Below, piece by piece: positions 4,599-7,607 of a stretch of DNA of 7,607 bases. The stretch covers positions 1 to 7,607 of the forward strand of contig JALRFL010000058.1 of NCBI GenBank assembly GCA_023259875.1. The letters run 5' to 3'. The notes below the pieces were generated by a model. It ran no database searches and had not been told where the DNA came from. It saw only the letters and a program-made list of their open reading frames with translations. The translations under genes were made by a program, and so were the position numbers. The DNA comes from Alphaproteobacteria bacterium. Lineage in GTDB: Bacteria > Pseudomonadota > Alphaproteobacteria > Puniceispirillales > UBA1172. Each line of letters starts with the position of its first letter. Position 1 is the stretch's first letter.

Positions 4599-6212
4599 TC
4601 AATTCTCCGCCGCGAGTGTTGCCCCAGATTTATAAAGTTTCCATGTCATGGCATCGGTCAGCGCCATCACCGAGGCATCAATGATATTTGTGGAAACCCC
4701 TACGGATGTCCAATTGTTGTTGTCAGTGTCCTCACATTCAATCAACACCCGCGTGACAGCATCGGTTCCACCATCACCTTGCTCGCCTGTTAGAATCCGC
4801 ACCTTATAATCCACCAGAGAGACCCCAGACAATATCGGATAACCTCTGATCAAAGCCTTACGGATTGCTGTGTCCACGGCGTTAACCGGACCATTTCCAA
4901 CCGCGGCTTCATGATAGGTATTGCCATTGACCACCACACTTGCCGTGGCTTCGGATTCCACAATCAGACTGCCCTTGGCGTTAAAACGGCGTTCATCCAT
5001 GACCCGAAAGCGGCCAATGGTGAAATATTCAGGCACATGGCCCAATCGCCTTGCCACCATCAATTCTAGGCTGGCCTCAGCGATATCATAGGCATAGCCC
5101 TTATATTCTTGTTCTTTAACCGTAGCGATCAGGCTGTTTAGACGCTTATCTTTAGGATCAATCGCAATCCCAAGCTGTTCAAATCTGGCGATAAAGTTTG
5201 ATTTCCCTGATTGATCCGACACAATATATTGACGGCTATTGCCCACCGTTTCGGGCGAGATATGCTCATAAGTGCGGGGGTCTTTTTGTGCCGCTGATGC
5301 GTGAAGACCGCCTTTATGGGCAAAAGCCGCGTCACCAACATAAGGCGCATGGGCGTTTGAATGGCGATTGATCCGACTGTCCAGCATCCGCGACAGGGTT
5401 TTAAGCTTGGTCAGATGATGGCTAGGAATTCCCGTTTCATACCCCATTTTCAGCATCAGATTAGGGATTAAGGTAATCATATTGGCATTGCCGCAACGCT
5501 CACCAATGCCATTAATCGTGCCCTGAACCTGTCTAGCGCCAGCCTCAACCGCCGCAAGGGTATTGGCCACCGCCAGCCCGGCATCGTTATGGGTATGAAT
5601 GCCAATGCGAATATCAGGAAAGGTGTTTCTGACAAGGCTGACCGCGTCATAGACCTCACCCGGCAGACTGCCGCCATTGGTATCACAAAGCACAACCCAT
5701 TCCGCCCCTCCATCGCGCGCGGCGGCAATACTATCCAAGGCATATTTCTGATTGGCCTTATAGCCATCAAAAAAATGCTCGCAGTCAAACATCGCCTCGC
5801 GCCCTTTAGCCTTTGCAGATTTGAGCGAGTCGGTAATCATCTGCAGGTTTTCATCAAGCGTGATACCAAGAGCCTTGGTGACATGAAAATCCCATGTTTT
5901 CCCCACCAGACAAGTCGCATCAGTTTCAGCATTGATGACTGCCACCAAACCTGGGTCGTTATCTGAACTTCGGCCACTGCGGCGCGTCATGCCAAAGGCC
6001 ACAGATTTCGCGCGTTTCATCTTTGGGAAACGACCGAAAAACTCATCATCTGTGGGGTTAGCACCCGGCCAGCCACCTTCAACATAATCAATGCCCATAT
6101 CATCTAGGGCTTTCGCTATGGCAATTTTGTCCGCTACAGAAAAATCAATCCCGCGTGTCTGCCCACCATCACGCAAAGTCGTGTCAAACAGCCATATCCT
6201 TTGGTCGGTCAT
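4599..6212 (-). CDS. cimA: (R)-citramalate synthase
   Basis: This 537-residue enzyme condenses pyruvate with acetyl-CoA to (R)-citramalate, opening a threonine-independent route to 2-oxobutyrate and isoleucine. The HMGL/DRE-TIM barrel is clear: DTTLRDGGQ at 10-18 (Arg14, Asp15), EGGWPGANP at 45-53, HTHND at 206-210 with metal-binding histidines, and NGIGERCGNAN at 234-244. A linker follows, then a LeuA-type allosteric domain from about 390 to the end, which in this family senses the end product. The EGGWPG motif and overall length mark the CimA group rather than 2-isopropylmalate synthase (LeuA) or homocitrate synthase. The ATG at 6212 is chosen because AAGGAA (complement of 6219-6224) lies 6 bases upstream. 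An earlier in-frame ATG at 6230 has no good site and precedes that ribosome binding site. It lies between cysS and trmJ on the same strand. Confidence 0.95.
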   Translation of the reverse strand: MTDQRIWLFDTTLRDGGQTRGIDFSVADKIAIAKALDDMGIDYVEGGWPGANPTDDEFFGRFPKMKRAKSVAFGMTRRSGRSSDNDPGLVAVINAETDATCLVGKTWDFHVTKALGITLDENLQMITDSLKSAKAKGREAMFDCEHFFDGYKANQKYALDSIAAARDGGAEWVVLCDTNGGSLPGEVYDAVSLVRNTFPDIRIGIHTHNDAGLAVANTLAAVEAGARQVQGTINGIGERCGNANMITLIPNLMLKMGYETGIPSHHLTKLKTLSRMLDSRINRHSNAHAPYVGDAAFAHKGGLHASAAQKDPRTYEHISPETVGNSRQYIVSDQSGKSNFIARFEQLGIAIDPKDKRLNSLIATVKEQEYKGYAYDIAEASLELMVARRLGHVPEYFTIGRFRVMDERRFNAKGSLIVESEATASVVVNGNTYHEAAVGNGPVNAVDTAIRKALIRGYPILSGVSLVDYKVRILTGEQGDGGTDAVTRVLIECEDTDNNNWTSVGVSTNIIDASVMALTDAMTWKLYKSGATLAAEN

Positions 6213-6239
6213 TACTCTTTCCTTATTCATCTATGCCTA

Positions 6240-6264
6240 TTTATGACATCATGTTTATGACATC
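6240..6264. repeat. Two perfect 11-bp direct repeats in the cysS-cimA gap
   Basis: TTTATGACATC occurs at 6240-6250 and again at 6254-6264, separated by ATG (period 14). On the coding strand this is GATGTCATAAA twice, 28 bases before the cimA start and 25 bases after the cysS stop. It could be a paired protein-binding site, a slippage duplication, or chance. No clear promoter is attached. Confidence 0.5.
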
Positions 6265-6289
6265 TAGGGCGCGGTGCCGCAATCAAAAG

Positions 6290-7607
6290 CTATCCTCGCC
6301 GCCACACAGTACCCTCGGCTTTGTCTTCAAGAGTAATGCCAAGTGCCGCCAATTCATCCCTAATGGCATCCGCGGCGGCAAAATCACGCTTGGCACGCGC
6401 TTCGTTACGGCGCGCAATCCTATCCTGAATAGCGGCGTCATCCAAGCCGCCATAGGGCGTATTGCCGTCGTTATGGCTACCTTGGAACCATGTTTTGGCG
6501 CTGCCTTCAAGCAGACCAAGCATCGCGGCAGAGGCTTTAAGGCTTTCTTTTGCCCCATCTTCACCGCGATTAGCCGCCCCAGCCAGATAATGAAGCCGCG
6601 CCAAGGCCAGTGGGGTATTAAGATCATCCGCTAGGGCTGCCAAAAACTCAGCATCAGGGGTAAGATCTGTTACCAGATCATCATCGCCAACCGCCCGATA
6701 CAATCCGTTAAGCGCGGCCTCGCTTTCTTTTAAGGCCTCAACCGAGAAATCCAATGGCCCGCGATAATGCGCTTGCAATAAGGCATGGCGGATCACCTCA
6801 CCTCGTGTGGTTTTCAACAAATCCGCCATGGTGACAAAATTGCCAAGTGATTTTGACATTTTTTCACCGTCAACAGTGACATAGCCATTATGTAACCAAT
6901 ACCGCGCCATGTGATTTGTCCCATGGGCGGCGCAAGATTGGCTAATCTCATTTTCGTGATGCGGAAAGATCAGATCAAGACCACCACCATGGATATCAAA
7001 CTCCTCCCCTAGATAGGCACGGCTCATCGCGGAACATTCAATATGCCACCCCGGACGCCCACGCCCCCATGGGCTATCCCAACCCGGCACATTCTCATCA
7101 GAAGGTTTCCATAGGACAAAATCCATCGGCGATTTCTTATAAGGGGCAACATCAACCCTTGCCCCTGCCTTTAGCTCATCCACACTGCGCCGCGACAACG
7201 CCCCATAACCCTCATATGATGGCACATCAAACAACACATGGCCCTCGGCAACATAGGCGTGGTTGCGGTTGATCAAGGTTGTGATCATTGCGATCATCCC
7301 ATCAATATGATCTGTTGCCCTAGGTTCTGCATCGGGGGGTAACGCGCCTATTGCCAGACAATCTTGGTGAAATCGGGCAAGGGTTTCGTCGGTCAGATCA
7401 CGAATAGATCGGTTTTCTTCGGCGGCTCTAGCATTAATTTTATCATCAACATCAGTGATATTGCGCACATAAGTCACTTTGGGAAAGCAAAACCGCAACA
7501 GCCGTACCAAGACATCAAACACCACAACGGGTCTGGCATTGCCAATATGGATACGGTCATAAACCGTCGGCCCACAGACATAAATCTTGATATGCTGGGG
7601 ATCAATC
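6290..7607 (-). CDS. cysS: Cysteinyl-tRNA synthetase, missing the first ~20 codons at the window edge
   Basis: This class I aminoacyl-tRNA synthetase charges tRNA-Cys with cysteine. The frame is open to the right edge, where the first visible complete codons read IDPQHIKIYVCGPTVYDR, so the true start is outside and about 438 residues are visible. Motifs present are the HIGH-like HIGN (visible residues 20-23), zinc ligands Cys11 (YVCGPT), Cys191 (WHIECSAM), His216 and Glu220 (FPHHENE), and KMSKS at 249-253 in the ATP site. The C-terminal helical region ends with FAAADAIRDELAALGITLED...VWRRG, the standard ending. E. coli CysS has 461 residues, consistent with a small loss at the N-terminus. A GTG at 7525 is an internal valine, not the start. 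cimA follows on the same strand after 77 bases, probably in one transcript. Confidence 0.97.
   Translation of the reverse strand, partial: IDPQHIKIYVCGPTVYDRIHIGNARPVVVFDVLVRLLRFCFPKVTYVRNITDVDDKINARAAEENRSIRDLTDETLARFHQDCLAIGALPPDAEPRATDHIDGMIAMITTLINRNHAYVAEGHVLFDVPSYEGYGALSRRSVDELKAGARVDVAPYKKSPMDFVLWKPSDENVPGWDSPWGRGRPGWHIECSAMSRAYLGEEFDIHGGGLDLIFPHHENEISQSCAAHGTNHMARYWLHNGYVTVDGEKMSKSLGNFVTMADLLKTTRGEVIRHALLQAHYRGPLDFSVEALKESEAALNGLYRAVGDDDLVTDLTPDAEFLAALADDLNTPLALARLHYLAGAANRGEDGAKESLKASAAMLGLLEGSAKTWFQGSHNDGNTPYGGLDDAAIQDRIARRNEARAKRDFAAADAIRDELAALGITLEDKAEGTVWRRG

Noticed and set aside
6213..6230. Upstream in-frame ATG that would extend CimA by six residues
   Set aside because: No good ribosome binding site precedes it, and the added codons contain the AAGGAA site that serves the ATG at 6212.
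6155..6634. 159-codon open frame on the plus strand
   Set aside because: It lies antisense across the start of cimA and the 3' end of cysS, both firmly identified. Its composition is that of a reverse-frame shadow.
7523..7525. GTG as the start of cysS
   Set aside because: The frame stays open to the window edge, and the upstream codons encode the essential YVCGPT and HIGN motifs.
1..7607. Mobile element, CRISPR array, tRNA or rRNA genes
   Set aside because: No transposase-like frame, terminal repeats, regularly spaced repeats or tRNA-like cloverleaf was recognised on either strand.

Overview
The window reads as an alphaproteobacterial chromosome segment. The protein sequences and gene order (end of purL, bolA, grxD, then rpsD, trmJ, cimA and cysS on the opposite strand) fit Rhodospirillales/SAR116-like marine Alphaproteobacteria. 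That placement rests on remembered family sequences and synteny, not on a search.

Left part (1-1922): the 5' end of a short-chain dehydrogenase/reductase gene points left out of the window. Across a 166-bp divergent intergenic region starts a rightward cluster: an unusual chimeric ORF, bolA and grxD. The chimeric ORF has a Sec signal peptide and about 140 residues of a DUF2125-like exported protein. These are joined in frame to the last ~189 residues of PurL (formylglycinamidine ribonucleotide synthase II). The rest of PurL is absent. The bolA-grxD pair (BolA-like protein and CGFS monothiol glutaredoxin) is intact, closely spaced, and followed by a plausible intrinsic terminator.

Middle (1923-3812): a ten-helix DMT/EamA transporter runs rightward. 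Its 3' end overlaps the 3' end of the convergent rpsD gene (ribosomal protein S4) by 23 bp. rpsD has its own strong-looking promoter and a ~126-nt leader that can fold into several stems, one ending just before the ribosome binding site. This is a candidate S4 autoregulatory leader.

Right part (3813-7607): cysS, cimA and trmJ run leftward in that transcriptional order and probably form an operon. cysS (cysteinyl-tRNA synthetase) lacks only its first ~20 codons, which lie beyond the window. cimA encodes (R)-citramalate synthase for threonine-independent isoleucine synthesis. trmJ encodes a tRNA Nm32 methyltransferase and appears to start with TTG three bases after the cimA stop. A perfect 11-bp direct repeat lies in the short cysS-cimA gap.

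Most of the window is ordinary housekeeping sequence. The two items that deserve attention are the DUF2125-PurL fusion (real deletion/fusion or assembly chimera) and the structured rpsD leader. No mobile element, tRNA, rRNA or CRISPR array was seen, and no stretch longer than 300 bases lacks a gene.
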